From: Rheinheimera sp.
Lineage (GTDB): Bacteria > Pseudomonadota > Gammaproteobacteria > Enterobacterales > Alteromonadaceae
Assembly (NCBI GenBank): GCA_003482455.1
Contig: DMYW01000028.1
Location: 12,434 to 47,112, forward strand
Length of the DNA stretch: 34,679 nt
Direction: 5' to 3'
Shown here: one piece after another, positions 1-8,327 of the stretch
Position numbering within the stretch: position 1 is the stretch's first letter
How the letters are laid out: each line of letters starts with the position of its first letter
Position numbers and translations under genes: made by a program
Notes under the pieces: generated by a model
What the model was told of the DNA's origin: nothing
The model's input: only the letters and a program-made list of their open reading frames with translations
Databases searched by the model: none

Positions 1-21
1 CGATTCCGCCTCTGGGCACCA
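1..21 (+). tRNA. 3' end of a tRNA, probably tRNA-Phe (partial)
   Basis: The window opens inside a T-loop (CGATT), followed by the 3' half of the T-stem (CCGCC), a 7-nt acceptor strand (TCTGGGC), discriminator A and an encoded CCA. The implied 5' acceptor strand is GCCCAGA, which fits gammaproteobacterial tRNA-Phe. The anticodon lies outside the window, so the tRNA part is secure and the amino acid is an inference. A hairpin-T terminator follows at once. Confidence 0.75.
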
Positions 22-34
22 TCTAAACGATGAG

Positions 35-62
35 AAAAAGCCAGCTTTATGCTGGCTTTTTT
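35..62 (+). terminator. Rho-independent terminator after the tRNA
   Basis: An A-run, then the arms GCCAGC and GCTGGC around a 4-5 nt loop, then six T residues. It ends the transcript of the upstream tRNA. The A-tract on its left could also make it work from the other strand. Confidence 0.85.
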
Positions 63-364
63 GCTTTTTGTCTCCAAGCAGCAAAAATTTCAGGGCTATC
101 GCAAGATATCGAATTTGCAACGCTCGCAACGAGCGTTCTCGGTGCATTTAACCATCTAGATGGCGTCAGCTTAAACATCAATCAGTTAGCCGTTGGGTGA
201 TTGCCAGTCGCCCGTCAATAAGATATTGCTTAATCAAATTAATCAGACTAAGCTGCGTGCCCTTTTTTGCTTTTGCAGTTGGGCACGTAAGCAGCCGTTC
301 GTTGACAGGTTGCTGATTTAGGTAACACTCAACTGATTCGGTGGAGTCAATCCGAGGTAGTCGC
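63..364. other. Intergenic region upstream of deoB with two inverted repeats
   Basis: No gene is supported here. It holds a perfect 8-bp stem with a 3-nt loop (AACGCTCG-caa-CGAGCGTT, 119-137) and a perfect 12-bp palindrome CCATCTAGATGG (152-163). A consensus -35 hexamer TTGACA lies at 302-307, but the best -10 (TAACAC, 323-328) is only 15 nt away, so the promoter is uncertain. The inverted repeats are candidate operators for nucleoside-responsive control of deoB; no repressor site was recognised by name. Confidence 0.4.
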
Positions 365-1561
365 ATGAAAAAAGCAGTCATTATGGTGTTGGACAGTTTC
401 GGCATCGGCAGTGCGCCAGATGCCGACAAATTTGGTGACGCCGGCGCCAATACCTTTGCCAGTATTGCTCGAGTGTTTGCGCGTGAGCGTGGACGTCAAT
501 TACATATTCCAAATTTAGCCAAGCTGGGCTTGGTCAAAGCGGGCTTTGCCGCATCGTCAGAGATCGCAGCCGTTGCCGATACACAGGCGCCAGTTGGTGC
601 TTACGGATATGCGCGTGAATTATCCAGCGGTAAAGATACGCCAAGCGGCCACTGGGAGATCGCAGGTGTCCCCGTGTTGTTTGATTGGGGCTATTTCACC
701 AGCAAGCAACATAGCTTCCCGCAGGCCTTGTTAGATGAGCTGATTGCTCGCACCGGCGTGCCTGGCATTTTAGGCAATTGCCATGCGTCGGGGACTGATA
801 TTTTGGTCAAACTAGGCGATGAACATGTGCAAACGGGTAAGCCGATTTGTTACACATCGGCCGATAGCGTGTTCCAAGTGGCGGCGCATGAACAGCACTT
901 TGGTCTTGATAAGTTGTATCAGTTCTGTGAAGTCGCGCGCGAATTGCTGGACAGCTACAACATCGGCCGCGTGATTGCTCGACCATTTTTAGGTGATTCG
1001 GCAACAACTTACGCTCGTACCGGCAACCGTCGTGATTATTCGGTGTTACCGCCAGCTCCAACCGTGCTGGATAAATTGGTACAAAGCGGCGGCACTGTGG
1101 TCAGTATCGGCAAAATTGCCGACATTTATGCTCATCAGGGGATTTCGAAGTCGGTGAAAGCCAATGGCTTGGCGCAGTTGGTCGACAAAACCATCGTTGA
1201 ATACCAACAGGCGCCAGCACGCAGCATTGTGTTCACCAATTTGGTAGATTTTGACCAGAACTTTGGCCATCGGCGCGACCCGCTGGGTTATGGCGATGCG
1301 CTGGAATATTTTGATACTCGTCTAGGCGAGCTGATGTCGATGCTCGGCGATGATGATGTGTTGCTGCTAACCGCTGATCACGGGTGTGACCCAACCTGGA
1401 TCGGCACCGAACATACTCGAGAATACGTCCCTGTGCTGTTTTACGGGCCACAAGTAGCGGCAACTGCGCTCGGAGAGCGCGCAAGTTTCGCGGACATGGG
1501 ACAAACTCTAGCCAGCTATTTTGATTTAGCGCCGCTGGATTACGGCACCTCGTTTCTATAG
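365..1561 (+). CDS. deoB: Phosphopentomutase
   Basis: DeoB interconverts ribose-1- or deoxyribose-1-phosphate and the 5-phosphates, linking nucleoside phosphorolysis to central metabolism in the cytoplasm. The 398-aa product matches the family from end to end: metal-binding N-terminus VLDSFGIG, the SSGKDTPSGHWEIAGVP block near residue 90, TADSVFQ-type motif (TSADSVFQVA), and the C-terminal metal site TADHGCDPTW followed by HTREYVPVL. Length equals that of E. coli DeoB (about 407 aa). I chose ATG 365, which gives the usual MKKAVIMVLDSFG start and has AGG at 355-357; a longer in-frame start at 341 adds eight residues not found in the family. It is followed 58 nt later by deoD, so the pair is probably one operon. 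deoC and deoA are absent from the window. Confidence 0.97.
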   Translation: MKKAVIMVLDSFGIGSAPDADKFGDAGANTFASIARVFARERGRQLHIPNLAKLGLVKAGFAASSEIAAVADTQAPVGAYGYARELSSGKDTPSGHWEIAGVPVLFDWGYFTSKQHSFPQALLDELIARTGVPGILGNCHASGTDILVKLGDEHVQTGKPICYTSADSVFQVAAHEQHFGLDKLYQFCEVARELLDSYNIGRVIARPFLGDSATTYARTGNRRDYSVLPPAPTVLDKLVQSGGTVVSIGKIADIYAHQGISKSVKANGLAQLVDKTIVEYQQAPARSIVFTNLVDFDQNFGHRRDPLGYGDALEYFDTRLGELMSMLGDDDVLLLTADHGCDPTWIGTEHTREYVPVLFYGPQVAATALGERASFADMGQTLASYFDLAPLDYGTSFL

Positions 1562-1619
1562 AAAACAACCAATTTGCCCAAACCACTGCCATAGCAGTGA
1601 TGAAAAGAGAAGAAAAACA

Positions 1620-2321
1620 ATGAGTACACCACATATCAATGCTGAAGTCGGCGCCTTTGCTCAAACCGTATTAATGCCAGGCGACCCGCTGCGCGCCAAA
1701 CATATTGCCGAGACGTTTTTAACCGACGCCAAGCAAATCACTACTGTGCGTAATATGTTTGGTTATACCGGCACGTATCAAGGTAAACCTGTGAGCGTCA
1801 TGGGGTCAGGCATGGGTGTGCCGTCGATGTCGATTTATGCCACTGAGCTGGTGAAGTTCTACGGCGTGAAAAACATTATCCGCATCGGTTCGTGCGGTGG
1901 TTTACCGCTGTCGGTGAAAGTGCGCGATGTAGTGATCGCGATGGGCGCGAGTACGGATTCCGCCGTGAACCGCAATCGCTTACAAGGCATGGATTTTTCT
2001 GCAATTGCAAGCTACGACCTGTTAGAGCGCGCGGTGCAAGCTGCTCGTGCCAAACAAATTGATGTCAAAGTGGGGAACGTGTTTACGTCGGATTTGTTCT
2101 ACAACCCGAATGAAACCTTGTTCGACACGCTGGAAAAATACGGCATTTTAGGCGTTGAAATGGAAGCTGCCGGTTTATACGGCGTGGCTGCAGAATATGG
2201 CGTTAACGCGTTGGCGATTATGACGGTATCTGATCACATCCGCACCGGTGAATCGTTAAGCGCTGCCGATCGGCAAAATACCTTCAACGAAATGGTCGAA
2301 ATCGCGTTAGCATTGGCTTAA
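1620..2321 (+). CDS. deoD: Purine-nucleoside phosphorylase, DeoD type
   Basis: DeoD cleaves purine (deoxy)nucleosides with phosphate to base plus (deoxy)ribose-1-phosphate, the substrate of the neighbouring DeoB. The 233-aa protein has the family blocks LMPGDPLRAKHIAETFL, GSGMGVPSMSIYATEL, the phosphate-binding RIGSCGG, the ribose/base-binding VEMEAAGLY, and catalytic Asp in SDHIRTGE. Length is typical of hexameric bacterial enzymes. The intercistronic gap carries a small hairpin (CACTGC-cata-GCAGTG, 1584-1599) and a purine-rich ribosome site. A tight hairpin (CGCCTC-cgt-GAGGCG, 2322-2336) begins right after the stop codon, with the true T-run terminator further on at 2404-2433. Confidence 0.97.
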   Translation: MSTPHINAEVGAFAQTVLMPGDPLRAKHIAETFLTDAKQITTVRNMFGYTGTYQGKPVSVMGSGMGVPSMSIYATELVKFYGVKNIIRIGSCGGLPLSVKVRDVVIAMGASTDSAVNRNRLQGMDFSAIASYDLLERAVQAARAKQIDVKVGNVFTSDLFYNPNETLFDTLEKYGILGVEMEAAGLYGVAAEYGVNALAIMTVSDHIRTGESLSAADRQNTFNEMVEIALALA

Positions 2322-2403
2322 CGCCTCCGTGAGGCGACAGCAACCTGTTTGTCCTGAAGTTGCGATTGAATAGAACAACACGCCTCACTGGATTACCAAA
2401 ATG

Positions 2404-2433
2404 AAAAAAGCAGCTCAGGCTGCTTTTTTTTTT
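2404..2433. terminator. Bidirectional terminator between deoD and the convergent nuclease gene
   Basis: AAAAAA-GCAGC-tcag-GCTGC followed by ten T residues. The A-run on one side and T-run on the other let it serve both deoD (+) and the convergent gene ending at 2525 (-). A short reading frame that starts at 2401 runs through it and is not a gene. Confidence 0.85.
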
Positions 2434-2524
2434 GGGATGGAGATGTTGCTGGCGGCGTTTTTTCTCAGCAGCCGTGAGCGGAAGTCGTCGCAAGTTGACC
2501 AAGCACTGCCTCCACGTAAAATTG

Positions 2525-3712
2525 TTACTGCCGCAGCGGCACAATTTCCAGCGTGGCAAACACTAGCCGATGGTCTGACGTGGCACCGCGGCTTTGCACC
2601 AAGTCTGCTAGTGGCTCACCTGCTGCGGGCCAAAACACCCCGTTATTTAACAACTTAAAGCCTTGCTCCGATGGCAACACATAGTCGGCGCGCATCCGCC
2701 AGCCGGCGGTATGGTGTTTGGCATGTGGGTTGTTTGGACTGTGTTTTGCACCACCGACACTGGCTGGTATGGGCTGATGGATAATCAACGGGTGTTGACT
2801 CAGTGCGGCAATCGCGTCGCGAAAGGCGTCACCTTCAACTGCTGAGGAGTTTAAATCACCAAGCACCACAAAGCGCGCACCTTGCGCTAGGCCACCACGT
2901 TGGCCCTGATCGTCATAGATATAATCTGACTTGCCGCTAATGTAATCCACCCAAAACCTGACTTCGTCGTGGTTGCGATGGCCGTTGCGATCTTCCGGGC
3001 CATCAAACACCGGTGGAGTAGGGTGACTCACCAACACATGCAAGGTCTCATCGCCAATCAGCACGGGCACATCCCAATGGGATTTGCTTGAAAGTGGCAT
3101 CTGCTGCCATGCGGCTTCGCTATACCACGGGCTAGCATCGGCTTTTTTTGTTGCTAAATAACCTGGCATGTCTTTCCATTTAAAGTGCTGGAACGTGCGG
3201 ATTTTAGCGTGGTCGATTGGGTATTTCGACAACAGCACCATGCCATAGTGACCAGGGTACTGGCCAAAGCCCCACGCATCTTCACGGGCTGTGTCGATGT
3301 TGCCGTCGTTGTTGAGGTCAAAGCCGCTCGGTTGCCCTGTGTTGACCGTGTTGTAGTAAAAATACGGGTAGTGCTGCACCGGTTGTCCATGCTGTGACAC
3401 GGCGAGGTAGTTTTTCAGAAAAGCTTGAACGCCTTGTTGTGGGTCTTTGATGTAGTCAAATTCATTGAGCAGGATAATGTCGGGCGCTGTTTTTTGCACA
3501 ATGGCCGCGATATTGCGAATTTGCTGGTTGGTGCCGCTTTGCAGTTCTTTTACTAAAACGTGCGGTCCGAGCGGACCTTTGGGCTGATAATTCTCAGACT
3601 CCATGCTGACATTAAAGGTCGCGATAGTCAGTTGCTTTGGCGTTGCCATAACATTTCCACAGGTGATACTGCCAAGTAGGACAAGGATTGACGATAAAAC
3701 AGTTCTTTTCAT
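2525..3712 (-). CDS. Secreted endonuclease/exonuclease/phosphatase-family hydrolase
   Basis: A metal-dependent phosphoesterase of the EEP (DNase I-like) superfamily, 395 aa. It starts with a Sec signal peptide (basic MKRT, hydrophobic stretch, likely cleavage after residues VMA near position 23), so it acts in the periplasm or outside the cell. Superfamily motifs appear in order: TIATFNVS, the metal ligand in LLNEFDY, a central catalytic region with LLSKYPI, VLGDLNSS (substrate/metal Asn-Asp), and C-terminal TSDHRLVFATL (catalytic Asp-His). Substrate cannot be read from sequence; nucleic acid, nucleotide or phospholipid headgroup are all possible for this fold. It is divergent from a TonB-dependent receptor and sits among nucleoside salvage genes, which favours a nuclease/nucleotidase role by inference. 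The ribosome site before ATG 3712 is weak (TTAAG). Confidence 0.88.
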   Translation of the reverse strand: MKRTVLSSILVLLGSITCGNVMATPKQLTIATFNVSMESENYQPKGPLGPHVLVKELQSGTNQQIRNIAAIVQKTAPDIILLNEFDYIKDPQQGVQAFLKNYLAVSQHGQPVQHYPYFYYNTVNTGQPSGFDLNNDGNIDTAREDAWGFGQYPGHYGMVLLSKYPIDHAKIRTFQHFKWKDMPGYLATKKADASPWYSEAAWQQMPLSSKSHWDVPVLIGDETLHVLVSHPTPPVFDGPEDRNGHRNHDEVRFWVDYISGKSDYIYDDQGQRGGLAQGARFVVLGDLNSSAVEGDAFRDAIAALSQHPLIIHQPIPASVGGAKHSPNNPHAKHHTAGWRMRADYVLPSEQGFKLLNNGVFWPAAGEPLADLVQSRGATSDHRLVFATLEIVPLRQ

Positions 3713-4069
3713 CTTAAAACCGGCTGTTTATTGCAGTGATTCCAGCGTACGCTACTTCCTGCCATTTTTGGCGATTTTTCTACATGTAGACGGCCAGATA
3801 GCTGATAAATCAGGCGAATATCAGCGAAATATTAAACAAACTTATTAGGAAACCTGCATATTTCTGGTCTGATATGTTACACTCGCATGACAAATAGCCT
3901 GGGAGAAAGTTCCACGAATAATGTAAATATTCGCAAAATGTCTTTCACTCATCGCTAATGTAAGAAAAACGTAATATCAAAACGTTAAGCTTGTCTCCCA
4001 AATTCAGAACAGAGTTTGGTTTTACTCAGGGTTTGACTGAATACCTACAACTACCAGGTGAAAAACGAT
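3713..4069. promoter_or_regulatory. Divergent intergenic region with inverted repeats
   Basis: This 357-nt AT-rich stretch separates the divergent nuclease (-) and TonB receptor (+) genes and must hold both promoters, although no hexamer pair is convincing. It contains a perfect 7-bp inverted repeat GCTGATA-N11-TATCAGC (3801-3807 with 3819-3825) and a 10-bp palindrome CTACATGTAG (3780-3789), both close to the nuclease start. AGGTGA at 4055-4060 is the ribosome site that sets the receptor start at 4070. I see no small gene here. Confidence 0.45.
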
Positions 4070-7000
4070 ATGAAAATGAGACATATTGCTATGGCGGTGG
4101 CCGTAGCGTTAAGCTCCAGCTATGCTATCGCTGACAACACATCTTCTGCCATTCGTGGTCGCATTTCTACTCCGCAAGGCATCGCCGCCGCGGGTACCAA
4201 AGTTACTATTGTGCACGTTCCATCAGGAACGAGCCGAACTGTAATTACGAACGAAACTGGTAATTTCGTCGCGTCTGGTTTGCGCGTTGGCGGGCCATAC
4301 AAAATTCTGGTTGATTCAGACATTTACAAAGATCAAGAAGAAAATAACGTATTCTTGCAATTGGGTGACACTTTTGCTTTTAACCGTCAACTGGAAGCAA
4401 ATGAAGCTGTTGAACGTATTGCCGTGACGGGTTCAAAAATCGCATATGCTCCAACAACTGCATCTAGCACTTACTTCGGCAGCGATGAAATTAATAACGC
4501 ACCAAGTTTGAACAACGATTTGAAAGACTTGGTTCGGAACAACCCGTTGGCTGTTTTATCACCAAAAGATGGTGAGCTGTCAGTTGCTGGTACTAACCCG
4601 CGTTTCAACAGTATCAACGTCGATGGCATTTCACAAAACGATGACTTTGGCTTGAATGCTTCTGGTTACCCAACAACTCGCGCTCCTATTTCTTTTGATG
4701 CGATTGATCAGTTGACCGTTGACGTATCGCCATTTAGCGCTAAAGAAGGTGGTTTCCAAGGCGCAAAAATCAATGCTGTTACAAAATCAGGTACAAACGA
4801 TCTGAAAGGATCATTGAAGTACGAGATTCAGAATGACAGCTTAGCTGGTACTCCGATTGACCGAAAACTGGGTATTACCGCAGCGAACCCAACCGGTGAA
4901 AAACCGTTAAACTTTGAAAACAAAAACTGGGCTTTAACTTTAGGCGGCCCAATTTTCAAAGACCAACTTTTCTATTTTGTATCTTATGAAAAATATGATG
5001 CAAAACCTCCAGTAGAATGGGGTCCTACAGGTTCAGGTGTTGGTAACGAAGCAGCTGTTACACAAGCACAAATCGATGAAATCACGAATATCGCAAAAAC
5101 TGTGTATGGTGTTGATGCTGGTACTTGGGATTTGGCTCCTGTAGAAAACGATGAAAAGGCGTTGATCAAGTTAGACTGGAATGCGAACGATGAACACCGT
5201 CTTGCATATACTTACCAGTACAACAAAGGCAATCAAACTCAAAACAACCAATCTTCATCATCGAGCCTTCGTTTATCATCTTACTGGTATAACAAAGAAG
5301 AAACGCTGAATAACCACGCTATTAAGCTTTATTCTGATTGGACTTCTGAGTTTTCTACTCAGTTGAGCATGACGTTTATGGATGTTCAGACGAAACAAGA
5401 ATCTTTGGGTAACTTCGGTGATGTCACTGTAACAGTCCCTCGCGCCGGTGGCGGTACTTCAACGGTACGTTTAGGTTCTGATTTGTCTCGTCACTCAAAT
5501 GAGTTACGGAAGAAGACCTATATTCTTGCAGCTGATGGCGAATATTTGTTAGATGACCATCGTTTCTCGTTCGGTTATCAGTTAAAACGTCAAGATATCT
5601 TTAACTTGTTCTTGCAACGTACAAAAGGTGAGTACCAATTTAGCAGCATCGCAGATTTCCAAAACAGAACTGCAACATCAGTGCGCTATCAAAACGCCAT
5701 CACGCACAACCCAGCAGATGTCGCCGCGAATTTTGTTCGCGATGATCACGCCTTGTACGCGCAAGACGAGTGGAGCATGAATGATGACCTGACCGTAACT
5801 TACGGTCTGCGTTTCGAGATGTTAGGCTCTAATGACGACCCAGTTTACAACTCTTTCTCTGAAGCACGTACGGGCTACCGTAACGATGAGAACTTAGATG
5901 GTACTAGCATTTTGCTGCCGCGCTTGGGGCTGAAATACAACGTGAATGATGACTTGATTGTTCGCGGTGGTATTGGCCGTTTCTCTGGTGGTCAACCAAC
6001 AGTTTGGGTTTCAAACAGCTACTCAAACCCAGGTAAAGGCACTGGCGACAAGACATTAAGTAATCTGACTGGTGTATCCCTTACAGAAGTTCCTCAAGCG
6101 CTGAAAGATGCAGTTGCGGGTGTTACCACAGGTGGTACGACAAACTTAGTTGATCCAAACTTCAAGTTGCCTTCGGATTGGCGTGTACAAGTAGCTTCTG
6201 ACTATGTATTTGGCTTGCCAGTAGTTGGTGACGACATCACGTGGACAACTGAATTGCTATATGTCAAAAAGCAAAACAGCTCGTTCTGGGTTGACGCCAG
6301 TATGTTAGAGAGTGAAGTTGTAGGTACCATGAAAGATGGTCAACGTAAGATTTACAACGACACAGATGGCGTTTCAGATATTATGCTGACGAACGCTGAT
6401 GAAGATGGTCGTTCAAAAATCTTCAGTACTATGCTGAGTAAACAGTGGGAAAGCGGTGTGACTTTGAGCACCTCTTATACTAATACTGATGTCACTGAAG
6501 GTGCTCCTGGCACAAGTTCTACAGCTGGTTCAAACTACGGCAACAACGCGGTGATCAACCGTAACGAGGTGCTGTTAGGTCGTTCAACCTTTGAAACTAA
6601 ACATCGTTTCGTATTGAATCTGTCATACGATGTAGAGTTAATCTCTGGTTACAACACAAACTTTACGTCGTTCTTCGAACGCCGTTCAGGAAAGCCGTTG
6701 ACTTATGTTTTAGGTACTCAGAGCAATACGCGTACCGCTACATACAACCTGTTTAGCCCAGGCACGACTAACGACTACTTGCTGCCATACATCCCTGTAA
6801 AAGGTGATTATTCAGTAGTCAAATTTGCTAGCCCTCTTGCAGAATCACAGTTCTGGAGCACTGTTGAAGCATTAGGCCTTGATGCTTATCAAGGTGAGTT
6901 CCTGCCAAAAGGCGTGTTGGAAACTCCATGGGTTAACACTTGGGACTTATCAATCCGTCAACAGGTTCCAGGATTTGTTGAAGGTCAAAAGGGTTCAGTA

Positions 7001-7219
7001 TACTTAGTTGTTAACAACTTCCTGAACTTAATTGACAGCAGTAAAGGCAAGGTGTACGGAGATGACTTTGGTGATATCGCTCTGGCTAGCTTCACAGCGG
7101 ATAAAGCAACAGGTCAGTATACCTATTCCAACCCGTCACTTACTCAGAACAATTTTGACAAGTTCTACACAGAAAAATCGACATGGCGTATTAAATTGGG
7201 CGTAAGCTACAACTTCTAA
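4070..7219 (+). CDS. TonB-dependent outer-membrane receptor, Oar-like
   Basis: A 1,049-aa outer-membrane transporter that would take up a scarce ligand using TonB/ExbBD energy. A signal peptide of about 22 residues ends near SSSYAIA. Residues about 27-95 form a carboxypeptidase-regulatory-like beta domain (IRGRISTPQG ... GPYKILVDS), typical of the Oar family. Then comes a TonB-box-like segment (ERIAVTGSKI), a plug with the INVDGISQNDDFG and KEGGFQGAKINAVTKSGTN blocks, and a long beta-barrel ending in the terminal Phe motif LGVSYNF that BamA recognises. I prefer ATG 4070 to GTG 4058 because the AGGTGA site overlaps the GTG and lies 9 nt before the ATG. It is monocistronic, closed by a strong terminator. 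Ligand unknown; the genes around it suggest nucleic-acid products, but Oar receptors also bind peptides. Confidence 0.95.
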   Translation: MKMRHIAMAVAVALSSSYAIADNTSSAIRGRISTPQGIAAAGTKVTIVHVPSGTSRTVITNETGNFVASGLRVGGPYKILVDSDIYKDQEENNVFLQLGDTFAFNRQLEANEAVERIAVTGSKIAYAPTTASSTYFGSDEINNAPSLNNDLKDLVRNNPLAVLSPKDGELSVAGTNPRFNSINVDGISQNDDFGLNASGYPTTRAPISFDAIDQLTVDVSPFSAKEGGFQGAKINAVTKSGTNDLKGSLKYEIQNDSLAGTPIDRKLGITAANPTGEKPLNFENKNWALTLGGPIFKDQLFYFVSYEKYDAKPPVEWGPTGSGVGNEAAVTQAQIDEITNIAKTVYGVDAGTWDLAPVENDEKALIKLDWNANDEHRLAYTYQYNKGNQTQNNQSSSSSLRLSSYWYNKEETLNNHAIKLYSDWTSEFSTQLSMTFMDVQTKQESLGNFGDVTVTVPRAGGGTSTVRLGSDLSRHSNELRKKTYILAADGEYLLDDHRFSFGYQLKRQDIFNLFLQRTKGEYQFSSIADFQNRTATSVRYQNAITHNPADVAANFVRDDHALYAQDEWSMNDDLTVTYGLRFEMLGSNDDPVYNSFSEARTGYRNDENLDGTSILLPRLGLKYNVNDDLIVRGGIGRFSGGQPTVWVSNSYSNPGKGTGDKTLSNLTGVSLTEVPQALKDAVAGVTTGGTTNLVDPNFKLPSDWRVQVASDYVFGLPVVGDDITWTTELLYVKKQNSSFWVDASMLESEVVGTMKDGQRKIYNDTDGVSDIMLTNADEDGRSKIFSTMLSKQWESGVTLSTSYTNTDVTEGAPGTSSTAGSNYGNNAVINRNEVLLGRSTFETKHRFVLNLSYDVELISGYNTNFTSFFERRSGKPLTYVLGTQSNTRTATYNLFSPGTTNDYLLPYIPVKGDYSVVKFASPLAESQFWSTVEALGLDAYQGEFLPKGVLETPWVNTWDLSIRQQVPGFVEGQKGSVYLVVNNFLNLIDSSKGKVYGDDFGDIALASFTADKATGQYTYSNPSLTQNNFDKFYTEKSTWRIKLGVSYNF

Positions 7220-7236
7220 TACCTATGGTCTGAATG

Positions 7237-7268
7237 AAAAACGCCGGCTGTTTAACCGGCGTTTTTTC
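7237..7268 (+). terminator. Rho-independent terminator after the TonB receptor gene
   Basis: A-run, stem ACGCCGG / CCGGCGT with an 8-nt loop, then a run of T residues. It separates the receptor gene from udk. Confidence 0.9.
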
Positions 7269-7347
7269 TTTTTATGAAGTGTAGTCTTTGTGAGACCTTT
7301 TCGGTCTACACTGCCTTATATCTGTGGTTTCTGTGAAGAGTGTTAAC

Positions 7348-7977
7348 GTGGCCAAACCAACTATTATTGCAATCGCTGGCGCTTCTGCGTCAGGGAAAAG
7401 TTTATTTGCTTCAACTGTTTATCAAGAGCTAGTTGCCGAATTTGGCGGCGAGCGTATTGCTGTATTGGCGGAAGATGCGTACTACCGCAGCCAAGACCAC
7501 CTATCGATGGACCAACGGGTGCTCACCAATTACGACCATCCAGCAGCGTTTGAGCACGAATTGCTGGCGCAGCATTTACAGCAGCTCAAGGAAGGCGTGG
7601 CGGTGGAAATGCCGCAGTATTGCTACAAAACACATACGCGAAAAACAGAGACTATTCGGGTGCAGTCGGCCAAAGTGATTTTGGTGGAAGGCATTTTATT
7701 ACTGACAGATGCACGGCTGCGCGAACAATTTAACATCACGGTGTTTATGGATACGCCGCTGGATATCTGTTTGTTGCGTCGGATTAAACGTGACGTGGAA
7801 GAGCGGGGTAGGACTATTAGTTCTATCACTGAACAATACGAGAACTATGTGCGCCCGGCGTTTTTTGAATTTATTGCGCCCAGCAAACAATATGCAGACT
7901 TAGTGGTGACGCGTGGTGGCAAAAATCAAATTGCTATCGATATCATCAAAACCAAGATCCGCACGCTTTTGGCATAA
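7348..7977 (+). CDS. udk: Uridine kinase
   Basis: Phosphorylates uridine and cytidine to UMP and CMP in the pyrimidine salvage pathway. The protein keeps the P-loop GASASGKS (residues 11-18), AEDAYY, the DHP-containing NYDHP motif, VEGILLL, the arginine-rich RRIKRDVEERGR lid, and the C-terminal SKQYAD and RGGKN blocks; it aligns with E. coli Udk over its whole length. No ATG is available. GTG 7348 is preceded by GAAGAG seven nt upstream; in-frame GTGs at 7324 and 7333 lack a ribosome site. A 7-bp inverted repeat (AGTGTAG-N21-CTACACT, 7278-7312) lies in the short upstream region beside an AT-rich -10-like TTATAT (7316-7321). Confidence 0.95.
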   Translation: MAKPTIIAIAGASASGKSLFASTVYQELVAEFGGERIAVLAEDAYYRSQDHLSMDQRVLTNYDHPAAFEHELLAQHLQQLKEGVAVEMPQYCYKTHTRKTETIRVQSAKVILVEGILLLTDARLREQFNITVFMDTPLDICLLRRIKRDVEERGRTISSITEQYENYVRPAFFEFIAPSKQYADLVVTRGGKNQIAIDIIKTKIRTLLA

Positions 7978-7993
7978 AACCTATCTTACAGAC

Positions 7994-8024
7994 AAAAAGC
8001 CCGGATATTTATTCGGGCTTTTTT
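7994..8024 (+). terminator. Rho-independent terminator after udk
   Basis: AAAAAGCCCG, a 10-nt loop, CGGGCT and a T-run. It closes the single-gene udk transcript. Confidence 0.88.
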
Positions 8025-8116
8025 GTAGTTATCTTTCAGGGGATGCTTAGTATCTCGTTGAAAATTAGGATAAAAAAGTCAGAAATAGGCTATTGCAGAC
8101 TTGTTAATTTAGGATC

Positions 8117-8144
8117 TTTTCAAGCAGTGTGATTCTGTTATAAT
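8117..8144 (+). promoter_or_regulatory. Extended -10 promoter of the nucleoside transporter operon
   Basis: A perfect TATAAT (8139-8144) is preceded by TG one base upstream (TGTTATAAT), the extended -10 form. The -35 is poor (TTTTCA at 8117-8122, 16-nt spacer), as is common with extended -10 promoters. Transcription would start near 8151, about 175 nt ahead of the start codon. Confidence 0.65.
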
Positions 8145-8150
8145 TCTGAG

Positions 8151-8327
8151 TGCAAAAACATCAGGTTAGACAACCCCATAAGAGCAACTCTTCGCCGGAA
8201 CGTCCTGTTCCAGCCAGCCGCTTTGAAACTGTAACTACTTGATCTTTTGATGCTATCCTAGGGTTTCAGCATCACTAGAACAATAAATCCGCAGTCGTAG
8301 CGGGCCTAAAATCCAAGGAAAATCAAA
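8151..8327 (+). promoter_or_regulatory. Long, probably structured 5' leader of the transporter mRNA
   Basis: The predicted leader folds into at least three simple hairpins: GGAAC-gtcct-GTTCC (8197-8211), TGATGCT-N13-AGCATCA (8248-8274) and CCGC-N7-GCGG (8289-8303), the last just before the ribosome site AAGGA (8315-8319). No reading frame of note is present and it matches no riboswitch class that I can recognise. A regulatory RNA is possible but unproven. Confidence 0.4.

Noticed and set aside
1233..1664. 143-codon minus-strand frame across the deoB end
   Set aside because: Antisense to a strongly conserved deoB; composition is low-complexity Arg/Cys-rich and no family is recognisable.
2401..2658. 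Plus-strand reading frame of 85 codons starting MKKAAQAAFFF
   Set aside because: Its first codons are the arms and T-run of the deoD terminator, and most of the rest is antisense to the 3' end of the EEP-fold gene.
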